A DNA stretch of 60,976 nucleotides from a virus, in IMG/VR virus record IMGVR_UViG_3300045999_003786, positions 1-60,976 of that record; one strand, 5' to 3'. Within the stretch, counting starts at the first letter, position 1, and each line of letters starts with the position of its first letter. The position numbers were made by a program, and so were the translations under genes. The notes under the pieces are model-generated. The model was not told the origin of the DNA and made no database searches. It saw only the letters and a program-made list of their open reading frames with translations. Shown here piece by piece: positions 25,665 to 33,351 of the stretch.

Positions 25665-28066
25665 ACGAAATTGAGCTTTTTGATGGAACTATTTTACGGT
25701 TTCCGGCAGATACTTCTCAAGAAGTCATTGACCGTACAGTGCGCCGTGAAACAGCTGCTCGCCAGCAATCCTCTGAGCAACCAACAGGGCTGCAGGTCAT
25801 TTACACCACGCCTGACGGTGGGCGCATTTATCAAATGCCGGACGGTTCAAGGGCCTTTGCGTCTGCCGGCTACTCCACAACAGATCCTGAAGAGATAGAT
25901 CGGCTCATGGAAGGCGCCACGCCTGAACAGCTGGTTAGAAGCAGCATCAGCGAGCAAATAATCAGGGAGCGCCCTGTCGCGTCGCGGGTGGCTACAGCAG
26001 CGCAGGGAATTCCGTTTCTTGGGTCATATACTGATGAGCTGGCTGCTGCAATAAGTCCAGAAGCTGTAGATCGTACTCGTAGGGCTGTTGAGGCCGTGCG
26101 CGAAGAAAGGCCGGGTCAGGCGCTTGGGCTTGAAGTCGCAGGCGCAGTAGCTTCTATACCCGCGATCCTCGCTGCCACCCCTGCATCGGTGCCGACCTTT
26201 GTTGCCGCCGCGCCTGCGCTTGGCGGACAGACCTTGCGCGCCGGATTGGTTGGAGGTTTGGCGGGCGTCACTGAGGGGCTTATTGGCGGGTTTGGTAGAG
26301 GCGAAGAGGGCAGTCGAACAGAATCGGCTATTGAGGGTGGCACATATGGGCTGCTAGGTGCTCCAATCAGCATGGCGATTCCACTTGCTGGGGCTGGTAT
26401 TAAATACGCATGGCAAAACTTTAAAGGTCGGGCAGTGCCAGAAATAGCCCGCATGTTGGGTATCTCAAATGACGCCGCAAAAGTTGTGCGCACGGCTCTG
26501 AAGAACGATGATCTTGAAGCAGCTTCGCGGGCTTTAGAGCGCGCCGGGTCCACATCCATGCTGGCGGATGCTGGACCAGCCACACAACAACTTTTGGATG
26601 TGAGCATAACAGCTGGGGGCACTGCGCCCAGAATCGCTAGAGAAGCTGTAGACGCTCGCGCAGTAGAGTCTGGGGCTCGCATGAATCAAGTGCTTGACGA
26701 TACGCTGGGATCGCCAGAGGGCACTGATGCGCTGCGCAGGAACATCCGTGAAGAAACTTCTTTGTCGCGAGATCTTACCTATAAGGATGCCTATAGTCAG
26801 CCCATTAACTACGCTGGTCGCAGAGGTAGGCACCTTGAAAACCTTATGGGGCGTGTACCTAAGTCTGCTATAGATCAAGCGAATAATTTGATGCGCATCG
26901 AGGGTGTTCAAAGCGAACAGATTCTTGCAGACATAGCTGCTGATGGGTCAATTACGTTTAGTCGCCTGCCAGACGTTCGTCAGCTTGATTACATTACCCG
27001 AGCATTGGGGGATGTTGCCGACGCACAAAATGCCGCTGGCAAACTCGGTGGCACAACGCAGCTTGGTCGCGCAACTCAAAACCTAGCTCGCGATATCAGA
27101 CAGACGTTGCGTAATGAAGTTCCAGCATATGGCGTTGCATTAGACACTGCTGCCGATGCCATTAATCGCTCTAATGCTGTCCTTTTGGGATCATCCATAT
27201 TAGCTCCGTCAACCACTCGAGAAATGGTCAGAGATGGACTTAAGGGTGCAAGCAAAGCCGAGAGGGACGCGGCAAAAGCTGGTTTACGCTCAGCCATTGA
27301 TGAAAGGTTGGCAAATGTTAACGCTGTGGCGTCAGACTCAAACATTGAAATTAGAGAATTTCAAAAAATGGCAAACGAGCTTCGCAGTCGTGCGATGCGC
27401 GAAAACATGGAGGTTTTGCTTGGAAAATCCGCTGCCGACAATCTTTACAAGCAGCTTGATGAGCAGGTTGTTGCGTTAGAGCTACGAGCTGCTGTTGCCA
27501 GAAACTCCGCTACTGCGCGCAGGCAGGCTATTGAGGGGCAAGTTGACGATATACTTGCACCGGGTATTCTAGAAACATTTGTTACTCAGGGGACTGAAGC
27601 TGGGCCAATCAACGCCATTAAACGGCTTACCGCTGTCATGACCGGAACTACTGCAGAGGCTAGGGCCCTTCGCCGAATGGGAATCTACGATGAGATTGCT
27701 AGGGTGCTGGTGACAACTCGCGGACCGCAGGCTGGCTTGGCGATAAAACTTGTTGAAAGGGCGATGGCTGGTGAAGCTCTTAATGATGCACAAGCAAAAA
27801 TAATCGCTCGCGCAATAACCACGCCTGCTGCAATGGCGACATACGCCGCTACTGCGCGACCAGAACCCGAAGTGGGGGAGTCGCAAACTTATTCCACACC
27901 AGCTCCCACACCAGCTCCCGTAGCCCCCCCACAGGCTCGCGTACAGCCCCAAACGGCGCCAACCCGAGGCGTACCGGCGCTGAGCCGGCAGGCTAGTCCA
28001 GCTGCTGCACCACCTCCCCAGCTCGCTGCAGCTGAGATGTTTCGGCAGCTGTTCCCGTTAGGCTAA
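25661..28066 (+). CDS. Large internal virion protein, 801 aa
   Basis: The last gene of the late rightward operon. Its start (MNEIELFDGTILRFPADTSQ) is typical of phage internal virion proteins whose N-terminus gives DG-x-FPxxTs. Residues ~150-260 are Ala/Gly-rich and hydrophobic, and a long helical body follows (~260-720). The tail is Pro/Ala-rich. It starts in an ATGA overlap. The stop abuts the stop of the convergent gene on the other strand, with no terminator hairpin between them. Confidence 0.6.
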   Translation: MNEIELFDGTILRFPADTSQEVIDRTVRRETAARQQSSEQPTGLQVIYTTPDGGRIYQMPDGSRAFASAGYSTTDPEEIDRLMEGATPEQLVRSSISEQIIRERPVASRVATAAQGIPFLGSYTDELAAAISPEAVDRTRRAVEAVREERPGQALGLEVAGAVASIPAILAATPASVPTFVAAAPALGGQTLRAGLVGGLAGVTEGLIGGFGRGEEGSRTESAIEGGTYGLLGAPISMAIPLAGAGIKYAWQNFKGRAVPEIARMLGISNDAAKVVRTALKNDDLEAASRALERAGSTSMLADAGPATQQLLDVSITAGGTAPRIAREAVDARAVESGARMNQVLDDTLGSPEGTDALRRNIREETSLSRDLTYKDAYSQPINYAGRRGRHLENLMGRVPKSAIDQANNLMRIEGVQSEQILADIAADGSITFSRLPDVRQLDYITRALGDVADAQNAAGKLGGTTQLGRATQNLARDIRQTLRNEVPAYGVALDTAADAINRSNAVLLGSSILAPSTTREMVRDGLKGASKAERDAAKAGLRSAIDERLANVNAVASDSNIEIREFQKMANELRSRAMRENMEVLLGKSAADNLYKQLDEQVVALELRAAVARNSATARRQAIEGQVDDILAPGILETFVTQGTEAGPINAIKRLTAVMTGTTAEARALRRMGIYDEIARVLVTTRGPQAGLAIKLVERAMAGEALNDAQAKIIARAITTPAAMATYAATARPEPEVGESQTYSTPAPTPAPVAPPQARVQPQTAPTRGVPALSRQASPAAAPPPQLAAAEMFRQLFPLG

Positions 28067-28246
28067 TCAAACCGTCTCAAGCCGCATGAGCTCATCACTC
28101 AGCTTCTTGACGACGGCGTAAGACACGCTCTTATTATCCCCAGCCGCCAACTTGCGCACCGTGCCGTAACTGAGCCCGGTGGCCTTGGCTATTTCCGGCA
28201 GCCGCCTGTGCTGCAACTTCTCGCGTACTTCTTCTAGCGTATACAT
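28067..28246 (-). CDS. Small HTH transcriptional regulator, 59 aa
   Basis: The start is set at 28246, where AGGAG lies 9 bases upstream; the longer frame has no site. The product is a single helix-turn-helix domain: LPEIAKATGLSYGTVRKLAAG followed by SVSYAVVKKLSDEL. This is the scale of Cro/CI-type or excisionase-like phage regulators. It resembles the protein at 40886 (both have xxIAxATGLxYxTV). It lies opposite the first early promoter, so it probably controls the divergent region. It is the lone leftward gene between the late and early blocks. Confidence 0.75.
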   Translation of the reverse strand: MYTLEEVREKLQHRRLPEIAKATGLSYGTVRKLAAGDNKSVSYAVVKKLSDELMRLETV

Positions 28247-28277
28247 CGCATTTCTCCTGTGTGTTTGATCGTGTGCA

Positions 28278-28306
28278 ATTCTATAGTCACTGGCAACGGG
28301 TGTCAA
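28278..28306 (-). promoter_or_regulatory. Leftward promoter of the HTH gene
   Basis: On the minus strand TTGACA (28306-28301) and TAGAAT (28283-28278) are separated by 17 bases, about 30 bases upstream of the HTH start. It is divergent from the early promoter at 28350. Confidence 0.6.
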
Positions 28307-28319
28307 ACCGACCCATCTC

Positions 28320-28392
28320 AAATATATATGCAATCACTAATATAAAGTGTTGCGTTCGCGTATGTGATCGATTATATTACTCACATCGGCGG
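28320..28392 (+). promoter_or_regulatory. Early promoter/leader module 1
   Basis: TTGCGT (28350-28355) is 17 bases from TATATT (28373-28378), followed by the shared leader CTCACATCGGC. An AT-rich stretch (AATATAT) and an ATTG/CAATC-like half-site lie upstream. The same architecture recurs at 29341 and 29701. It drives the gene at 28419. Confidence 0.75.
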
Positions 28393-28418
28393 CATGGTGC
28401 GGCCAAGTGGAGAAGAAC

Positions 28419-29060
28419 ATGAACAAAGCTAACATTCAAATTCGCGGTAACTGCCAGTGCTGCGGTAACGACCAAGCGGTTGTGCGCGGTTATGCTAGCA
28501 AGCACGGCTACACCGTGAACAACGGCTGGTTCAACGGCGTCTGCTCTGGCCAACACTACGAGCCAGTCCAAGTAAGCCGAGTGCAGACTGACCGGATTGT
28601 CGAGTCGGTTCGTGAATCGGTTGCAGCGTTGCGAGTTGAGCTTGAGGCTGTAGCGTCTGGCAAGGTAACGCCAAAGACAGTCGTCAAGGGATACGGCAAG
28701 AATCAAACTGAGATTAAGTTTTCCGATGCCACCTTGTGCGACCAAGCACAAGCGGTAGAAAATCTGAAGCGTGCCATTGCCCACCGCATCAATGCTGGTG
28801 AGGACTTTGCCAAGCACTTGGAAGCGGTAGCTAACAAGTACCACGGCAAGCCCCTGACTGAAATCAAGCTGGACGAAGTCGGGGTAACTGTCGGCTCTAT
28901 TGTTAAAGTATACGGCTCTGCGGTAACAGTAACTAAAATCGAATATCGGGTGGCGCGAGGCGTCGGTTCAAGCGTCAACGGACAGCATATCTTGCACGTC
29001 GTCTTTGAGCGCGATGGAAAAGAATTTGCATACCCAAAGCGTTTTGCGAAATTAGTCTAA
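28419..29060 (+). CDS. Early protein with zinc-ribbon start, 213 aa
   Basis: The ATG at 28419 follows GTGGAGAAGAAC and is preferred over an in-frame ATG four codons earlier. The protein starts with Cys pairs (GNCQCCGNDQ; a further Cys at ~47) suggesting a small metal-binding fold. A helical middle and a beta C-terminus with VTVGSIVKVYGS follow. It is the first gene after early module 1. Host-takeover or regulatory roles are typical for such genes, but no family was recognised. Confidence 0.58.
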   Translation: MNKANIQIRGNCQCCGNDQAVVRGYASKHGYTVNNGWFNGVCSGQHYEPVQVSRVQTDRIVESVRESVAALRVELEAVASGKVTPKTVVKGYGKNQTEIKFSDATLCDQAQAVENLKRAIAHRINAGEDFAKHLEAVANKYHGKPLTEIKLDEVGVTVGSIVKVYGSAVTVTKIEYRVARGVGSSVNGQHILHVVFERDGKEFAYPKRFAKLV

Positions 29061-29073
29061 CCAACCATCAGCA

Positions 29074-29089
29074 GCCCCCTACGGGGGGC
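29074..29089 (+). promoter_or_regulatory. GC hairpin before small early gene
   Basis: GCCCCC and GGGGGC form a 6-bp stem with a 4-base loop just before the GAGG site of the gene at 29104. No T run follows, so this is more likely an RNA-stability or translation element than a terminator. Confidence 0.4.
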
Positions 29090-29103
29090 AGAGGAGCACG
29101 ACC

Positions 29104-29334
29104 ATGATCAAGACATCAAACAAGGCAGCACGCAAGCTTGGCGCGGATCTAGCGACAGAGCTGCATGCTCAGACCACCATAGCGGCGCGTGGCGGCGTTC
29201 TGGCAGCGCGGTTCGTAATACTATCTCAGCTCGACTACGAGGCCCAGACGGAGTTCTACGTAGGGTTCGACGCACAGCTGGACGTGTTGGAGCCGCTGAC
29301 GGCACCGCGTGTAAGCTACGGGTTCAGGATATAA
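29104..29334 (+). CDS. Small early protein, 76 aa
   Basis: A basic N-terminus (SNKAARKLGADLATEL) is followed by a mixed alpha/beta body ending PRVSYGFRI. A GAGGAG site is 8-10 bases upstream. It lies between early promoter modules 1 and 2. No family was recognised. Confidence 0.55.
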   Translation: MIKTSNKAARKLGADLATELHAQTTIAARGGVLAARFVILSQLDYEAQTEFYVGFDAQLDVLEPLTAPRVSYGFRI

Positions 29335-29340
29335 TATATT

Positions 29341-29403
29341 CTCGATTGCATACAAAAAGTGTTGCAATCGAGTATGTACTGCTTTAATATTCTCATATCG
29401 GCA
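29341..29403 (+). promoter_or_regulatory. Early promoter/leader module 2 with perfect inverted repeat
   Basis: TTGCAA (29362-29367) and TAATAT (29385-29390) are 17 bases apart, followed by CTCATATCGGC. CTCGATTGCA (29341-29350) and TGCAATCGAG (29363-29372) form a perfect 10-base inverted repeat around a 12-base spacer, with the right arm overlapping the -35 box. This looks like an operator. Confidence 0.75.
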
Positions 29404-29435
29404 GCACAAAGCGGCCATCAACTGAGGACAAAAAA

Positions 29436-29669
29436 ATGAAAGCAACAATTAGCCGGCTCAACTGCTTCTTGATCGACCGATTGCCACAGTACAGGATCGT
29501 AAAGGGTCACGGGTATTTTTACTTCACTTGGGCTGATGACGCGCCAGAAGACACGCCAGAGCCGCCGGAATCAATTTATCTTAACTCCTTGGATCAAATG
29601 AATTTTAAAAGCTGGAAAATTGCAATCGAAAGCCAAGTACAGCGGTGGGAGCGCAAAAACGCACAGTGA
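29436..29669 (+). CDS. Small early protein, 77 aa
   Basis: An aromatic-rich small protein (HGYFYFTWADDAPED) with a charged C-terminus ending QRWERKNAQ. GAGGAC lies 8 bases upstream of the ATG. It is transcribed from early module 2. No homologue family was recognised; early expression suggests host interaction. Confidence 0.55.
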   Translation: MKATISRLNCFLIDRLPQYRIVKGHGYFYFTWADDAPEDTPEPPESIYLNSLDQMNFKSWKIAIESQVQRWERKNAQ

Positions 29670-29693
29670 TGAATATATTTGCGATTGAGTGCT

Positions 29694-29742
29694 AATGTAG
29701 TTGCAATCGTATACATAGTGCCTTATTATTCTCACATCGGCT
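29694..29742 (+). promoter_or_regulatory. Early promoter/leader module 3
   Basis: TTGCAA (29701-29706) and TATTAT (29724-29729) have 17-base spacing and are followed by CTCACATCGGC. CGATTG upstream (about 29680) and CAATCG at the -35 form a weaker inverted repeat than in module 2. It drives the gene at 29771. Confidence 0.72.
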
Positions 29743-29770
29743 GCGGTTGTCGCGGCCTTCAGGGGGTAAC

Positions 29771-30469
29771 ATGAACACAGTCATCCACAAGAACTTCCAG
29801 TTTGGCACAGCTCCTTTTCGCTTCGTTGCTATCTGGTCAGCGCCTTCTAAGGCTCTGGCTGAAGCCAACCCAGAGGCGTACAACGCCCAGCTGCGCAGCA
29901 AGCCAGCGTGCTGCCACTTCAGCTGCGACCATTGCGGCACAAGCATCAACAACCACTGCATCATCGTGGATGCGACTGGCAAGAGTTTTTCTGTTGGCTG
30001 CGACTGTGTTGAGAAGACACACCACACTGAGATCATCAGCAAGGTAAAACTGGCACTGAGAAAGAAAGCCAAAGCCGCCCGTGATGCAAAGCGTCAGGCA
30101 GAGCAGGCTGCTCGCAAGGCTGCATACGATGCAGAGCTGCAAGCGCAGCGTGATGCCAACGGCGGCCTGACTGACTCTGAGGTCGCCCACAAAAACGCAT
30201 ACGCAGCACGTAAGGAGCAGTTGGCGCGTACCAATGCCATCGTTGCCCCGGTAGTCAGCGTTCTGGATGCTGCTGGTGGCGACTTCTGCTACAGCATTGC
30301 TCAGAACTACCGCAACGGCTTGTTACCACAAGGTCGCGCCAAGGACATCGTGATTGAGATCGTTGCCAAGCAATCTGGTCGCAAGGGTTCAGCGGCTTAT
30401 GACGCTGCTCTGGCTGGCGCTCAAAAGCTGGTGGAATCAATCGAGACGGCAATTAAACAGAACTATTAA
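29771..30469 (+). CDS. Early protein with Cys-rich centre, 232 aa
   Basis: The ATG at 29771 follows AGGGGGTAAC. The N-terminal third has Cys clusters CHFSCDHCG and GCDCVEK that suggest zinc binding. A long Lys/Ala/Arg/Gln helix (KKAKAARDAKRQAEQAARKA) spans the middle, and the C-terminus is compact. It may bind nucleic acid or a host protein. No exact family was recognised. Confidence 0.6.
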   Translation: MNTVIHKNFQFGTAPFRFVAIWSAPSKALAEANPEAYNAQLRSKPACCHFSCDHCGTSINNHCIIVDATGKSFSVGCDCVEKTHHTEIISKVKLALRKKAKAARDAKRQAEQAARKAAYDAELQAQRDANGGLTDSEVAHKNAYAARKEQLARTNAIVAPVVSVLDAAGGDFCYSIAQNYRNGLLPQGRAKDIVIEIVAKQSGRKGSAAYDAALAGAQKLVESIETAIKQNY

Positions 30470-30510
30470 CAACCAACCTGCCCACGGACGGGCATCATCA
30501 GGAGACCAGC

Positions 30511-30681
30511 ATGAACAACTACAAAGCAGTAGCCCTCGCAGAGGGCTTTGAAGAAGGCACAGAAGAAGAGGTGCTCAGCGCATGGCAGCACCTGCACGAC
30601 ACCGGGCTCGCCTACCAGCTTCAGGGCTCGTTTGGGCGCACGGCGGCGTCACTGATTGAGCAGGGGCTGATTTCAGGATAA
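30511..30681 (+). CDS. Small acidic phage protein (DUF7417-like), 56 aa
   Basis: A gene below the usual length cutoff with AGGAG 6-7 bases before its ATG. It begins MNNYKAVALAEGF and has LSAWQHLHDTGLAYQLQGSF then GRTAASLIEQG, a layout I recognise from small early phage proteins (DUF7417-like) in unrelated hosts. The role is unknown. A hairpin with 7-bp arms (30531-30547) lies inside its first codons and might attenuate expression. Confidence 0.68.
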   Translation: MNNYKAVALAEGFEEGTEEEVLSAWQHLHDTGLAYQLQGSFGRTAASLIEQGLISG

Positions 30682-30701
30682 TCATAATCTGAGGAAAAAA
30701 A

Positions 30702-31229
30702 ATGCAATATCATACCGTAAGAAGGGATGTCGTCGGCGAGTGCGACGTGGTCACCGAAAAAGTTGAGATCCATAAAAAATGGGTCAACGTCAGAGTTGAA
30801 AAAATTACTAGAACTTTTGAAAAGCACCTTGTATTGAGCTGCGGGCATGTTCTTCCGAGAGCAAGATTTAAAAAAGTGAAGAACCCTCGTTGCGAAGAGT
30901 GCAGTTGTGCTTTAGAAGACGCCTCAGTGGACCCGTGCGACATGAGCCAATGGCAAAACTGGCGAGTTGGGGATGTTCTTTTATGCACATGGGAGGGCTT
31001 TGGCTATAGTCAGGGGACGCTTTACAGAATTCAAAGCACTTGTGATAAACGCGGTTATATAGGCTTTGTCAAAAAGAATGGATTTCCTGACTACCAGTCC
31101 CACGATGATTTTAGCTTCCACAGCCGGCCTGAGAGTGCCGTTGAGGCGCCCTACGCCGTTGTTAGAGTAGAGCGACCACAGCTTCCTCTGCCGTATACAG
31201 AATACGTTAACTTTGTGGCGAAAGAGTAG
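30702..31229 (+). CDS. Zinc-finger-like early protein, 175 aa
   Basis: The N-terminal region (VVTEKVEIHKKWVNVRV) is beta-rich. A Cys set LSCGHVLPRARF plus NPRCEECSC suggests a treble-clef or ribbon metal site near residues 46-70. The C-terminal half has Trp/Gly strands. GAGG lies 9-12 bases upstream. It ends the rightward early block and its 3' end overlaps that of the convergent leftward gene by 23 bases. Confidence 0.6.
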   Translation: MQYHTVRRDVVGECDVVTEKVEIHKKWVNVRVEKITRTFEKHLVLSCGHVLPRARFKKVKNPRCEECSCALEDASVDPCDMSQWQNWRVGDVLLCTWEGFGYSQGTLYRIQSTCDKRGYIGFVKKNGFPDYQSHDDFSFHSRPESAVEAPYAVVRVERPQLPLPYTEYVNFVAKE

Positions 31230-31464
31230 CTTCATCCTCCACCGGGTCATGCACCGTGATCTCTGCATCGGTTTCGATCCAGACCTTGGCCCCGCAGGCG
31301 AGCGGCTTATCTGGCGAGTAGACCACGGTGCTTGGGCCGTGGATCTCGACCCGGTTGCACTTGACGTTGCCTTTGCTGCTTTTGATTGTGAGCACGGGGA
31401 GATCCGCGCCTTTGGCGTTGGCCTTAATGTGGTGCTGATTGACGTGGATGCGGCGCTTCATCAT
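31207..31464 (-). CDS. Hypothetical protein, 85 aa
   Basis: Last gene of the long leftward array. The start lies in an ATGA overlap with the previous stop, with GGGGAGG just upstream. The product has a basic N-terminus (MMKRRIHVNQHHIKAN) and a beta-rich body with a VWIETDAEITVHDP segment. No family was recognised. Confidence 0.58.
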   Translation of the reverse strand: MMKRRIHVNQHHIKANAKGADLPVLTIKSSKGNVKCNRVEIHGPSTVVYSPDKPLACGAKVWIETDAEITVHDPVEDEATLSPQS

Positions 31465-31670
31465 TCCTCCCCGAAGGCCTTTAGTTTGTCCAATTTCCTA
31501 TGTGCTTCGTGTTCCGTGATCGGCCTTGCCGCGCTGGACCCTCTGGGCACGGCAGTTACCTTACCGCCTTTTGCGAGATACTCTTTGATCTGAGCCTCCA
31601 GCTTCTCGCGCTCAGGGTTCTGCTTGTCCGGTGCACGGCTCAGGTTGTGGTAGTAGGTGTTGCTTCTCAT
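31461..31670 (-). CDS. Small basic phage protein, 69 aa
   Basis: The product includes EREKLEAQIKEYLAKGGKVT, then AVPRGSSAARPITEHEAHRK, a type of short charged protein often found in phage early regions. ATGA overlaps on both sides. It could be a small DNA- or protein-binding factor, but nothing specific is visible. Confidence 0.6.
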   Translation of the reverse strand: MRSNTYYHNLSRAPDKQNPEREKLEAQIKEYLAKGGKVTAVPRGSSAARPITEHEAHRKLDKLKAFGEE

Positions 31671-32068
31671 CGTCCAGTGCTCCCAAATCCACCCTCGCCT
31701 CGCTCCTGTGCTGCGCTCTCACCGGCAAGCGCGAAGTACGCTGCGCCGTCCTCATAGCTGTCGGCACGATAGCCGCCCTGCTGGGCACGAACCATCTTCA
31801 GACAGGCCATGAACAACCAGCCCTGCTCCTCGGTGAGTTTGCCCTCCGTCAGCGTGTTGAACATGGCCACCGTCTTGCCCATGCTGCGCTCGCCCTGCGG
31901 CTGGTCGTATGTCGCTGCGCGTTCTTCCAAGTGACCGATTGCGGTCTTGAGTATTTGCGGGGCAGTGGGTATTGCTGGCTCCTGCTTAGGCGAGTGCTCT
32001 TCGCAGTAGCCTGATGCGTCTGTCCTTGAATTCAGACATCCTCCTACTTGGCAATAAACGAAGTGCAT
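31667..32068 (-). CDS. DUF6378-like phage protein, 133 aa
   Basis: An N-terminal Cys/His motif (VYCQVGGCLNSRTDASGYCEEH trimmed: CQVGGC...CEEH, residues 6-25) suggests a zinc site. A C-terminal domain reads ERAATYDQPQGERSMGKTV, LTEEQGWLFMACLKMVRAQQ and YRADSYEDGAAYFALAGE, a widely conserved phage family I recall as DUF6378. Its enzymatic role is unknown to me. It begins next to the 72-aa gene (1-base overlap) in the leftward array. Confidence 0.72.
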   Translation of the reverse strand: MHFVYCQVGGCLNSRTDASGYCEEHSPKQEPAIPTAPQILKTAIGHLEERAATYDQPQGERSMGKTVAMFNTLTEGKLTEEQGWLFMACLKMVRAQQGGYRADSYEDGAAYFALAGESAAQERGEGGFGSTGR

Positions 32069-32286
32069 TATGTGTTCTCCTTGTTGTCGATGATGGCGCG
32101 GATTTGGTTTGATAGTCGGTTGCTGCTCAAGTAGACCTGCATCTCTTTCAGCAACTCCACCGGCACCAGCACCTTACCATCGAACAGGGCGATCAGCTTA
32201 TAGGATGGCACGACTGAGAGGCCGCTCGAAAACTCTCCCGCTAGAGCTTCATTTTTATCAATCCACTTCTCAAGTTCAGGGTTCAT
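32068..32286 (-). CDS. Hypothetical protein, 72 aa
   Basis: A small acidic protein (NPELEKWIDKNEALAGEF) with a hydrophobic core segment (YKLIALFDGKVLVPVELLKE). ATGA overlap with the upstream gene. No family was recognised; part of the leftward array. Confidence 0.55.
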   Translation of the reverse strand: MNPELEKWIDKNEALAGEFSSGLSVVPSYKLIALFDGKVLVPVELLKEMQVYLSSNRLSNQIRAIIDNKENT

Positions 32287-32609
32287 TGTAGAACCTCCAC
32301 CCTAGCTATCAGATACAACTTATCGCCAGCTGCGTCCGGTGCTAGCACCCAGTGAGGGACCGCCCTCCATACAATAGTTTTGTGCCCCTTTGCCAAGGCT
32401 TTAAACTCAGCGAGAAACATAAGCACGAGTGCGGCAACGTCCACAACCTCGTTAAGCTCATAGTCCAAAAGCAAGCCCATCTTAACCGACATCGGCGGCA
32501 CACCAGACTGCGATGGTGTATCTCTAAAGGACGCGGCGTCAAACATCGCGCTTACCGCCACGAATACCGCCTTGGCGTAAGTCTCCTCTGCATGAAAGTC
32601 TCGTATCAT
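32283..32609 (-). CDS. Hypothetical protein, 108 aa
   Basis: The start at 32609 lies in an ATGA overlap with the 56-codon membrane gene and has GGAGG about 10 bases upstream; the longer frame runs across that gene and lacks a site. The product is helix-rich (EETYAKAVFVAVSAMFDAAS; VVDVAALVLMFLAEFKALAK). Function unknown. Confidence 0.58.
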   Translation of the reverse strand: MIRDFHAEETYAKAVFVAVSAMFDAASFRDTPSQSGVPPMSVKMGLLLDYELNEVVDVAALVLMFLAEFKALAKGHKTIVWRAVPHWVLAPDAAGDKLYLIARVEVLQ

Positions 32610-32776
32610 GGCAAGTACCTCCACGCCAGCACAACCACGCCAGCGACAACCAGCACCGCGCCGAGCAGTGTCGCCCAGCCGTACACTGTGCTGTAGTTTT
32701 CCGGGAACGTGTCTGCGTCCCACAGGCAGTCCAGCGCCCACGATATAAACAGAATCGCTATTCCAATTGCGATCAT
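32606..32776 (-). CDS. Small two-span membrane protein, 56 aa
   Basis: A gene below typical length cutoffs, fixed by 4-base ATGA overlaps at both ends. The product begins MIAIGIAILFISWALDCLW, a membrane segment, followed by a short acidic loop and a second segment (VYGWATLLGAVLVVAGVVVL) ending AWRYLP. It lies directly downstream of a SleB-type hydrolase and could act as a small holin-like partner, but this is inference from position. Confidence 0.68.
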   Translation of the reverse strand: MIAIGIAILFISWALDCLWDADTFPENYSTVYGWATLLGAVLVVAGVVVLAWRYLP

Positions 32777-33168
32777 TTCACACCTCGATAAAACACATGG
32801 TCATTAACTCGCCCGACAACCTGCCCGGTACTCGCCCAGTCAGGATGCACTCGTCGTGCGTGGTAGTGCGTTGCTTCGCCAACTACCGGAGCTGCTTTAC
32901 CTTCGTACACAGCCTTTGCAATCAACTGGGCCACGCGCCACGGCACATCGTCGGTGGGCTGGTCGGACTTGCCGTCACAGTAGAAGGAGAACTGGCACTC
33001 ATGCCGTGTCTCGCCGCCCTCGTAGACAACCGAGCACGCATCGCTTGGGTACCGTGGATCGTGGACCCGGTTCATGACCACCTGAGCCACTGCGTACTGG
33101 CCTTCAAGTGGCTCGCCACGGGCTTCGTGGTAGATCGCCATCGCCAGACACATTATTTCGTAGAGCAT
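32773..33168 (-). CDS. SleB-type cell wall hydrolase
   Basis: The 131-residue protein fits the Hydrolase_2 (SleB) family: AIYHEARGEPLEGQYAVAQV with the likely catalytic Glu (HEARGE, ~residues 14-19), VVMNRVHDPRYP, CQFSFYCDG and a C-terminal VNDHVFYRG. It would cleave peptidoglycan. It lies in the leftward early/replication array far from the lysozyme at 16294, so it may act early or as a second lysin. GGAGG is upstream of the ATG; the 3' end overlaps the small membrane gene. Confidence 0.85.
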   Translation of the reverse strand: MLYEIMCLAMAIYHEARGEPLEGQYAVAQVVMNRVHDPRYPSDACSVVYEGGETRHECQFSFYCDGKSDQPTDDVPWRVAQLIAKAVYEGKAAPVVGEATHYHARRVHPDWASTGQVVGRVNDHVFYRGVK

Positions 33169-33195
33169 TCCACCACCTCCTCGGCAACGCCGCGC

Positions 33196-33351
33196 TCATT
33201 TTGCATAGCCGCGCTCCTTTAGCATGGCGTCGGCTATTCGGTATGCTCTGATCGCAAACTCGGAATACTCCGCCTGCAAGTTGCTGTCAGACAGCATCCC
33301 TTGCAGTGCTTTCGCCGCAAAGTAGTCTCTTAAAGTAAGTTCGTCTTTCAT
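33196..33351 (-). CDS. Small helical phage protein, 51 aa
   Basis: Short gene defined by an ATGA overlap with the 39-codon gene upstream. Product pattern: LTLRDYFAAKALQGMLSD and a C-terminal RIADAMLKERGYAK. It is a small family common in phages, related in pattern to the 66-aa protein at 34102 (REMFAMAAMQGLL). Function unknown. Confidence 0.65.
   Translation of the reverse strand: MKDELTLRDYFAAKALQGMLSDSNLQAEYSEFAIRAYRIADAMLKERGYAK

Noticed and set aside
28320-29742. Three repeated early modules as a CRISPR array or insertion footprints
   Set aside because: Only three copies, hundreds of bases apart, each with promoter spacing and a gene behind it; no target-site duplication.
29802-30047. 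Alternative frames inside early and late genes
   Set aside because: They mirror the codon bias of the real gene, lack ribosome sites and have unnatural composition.
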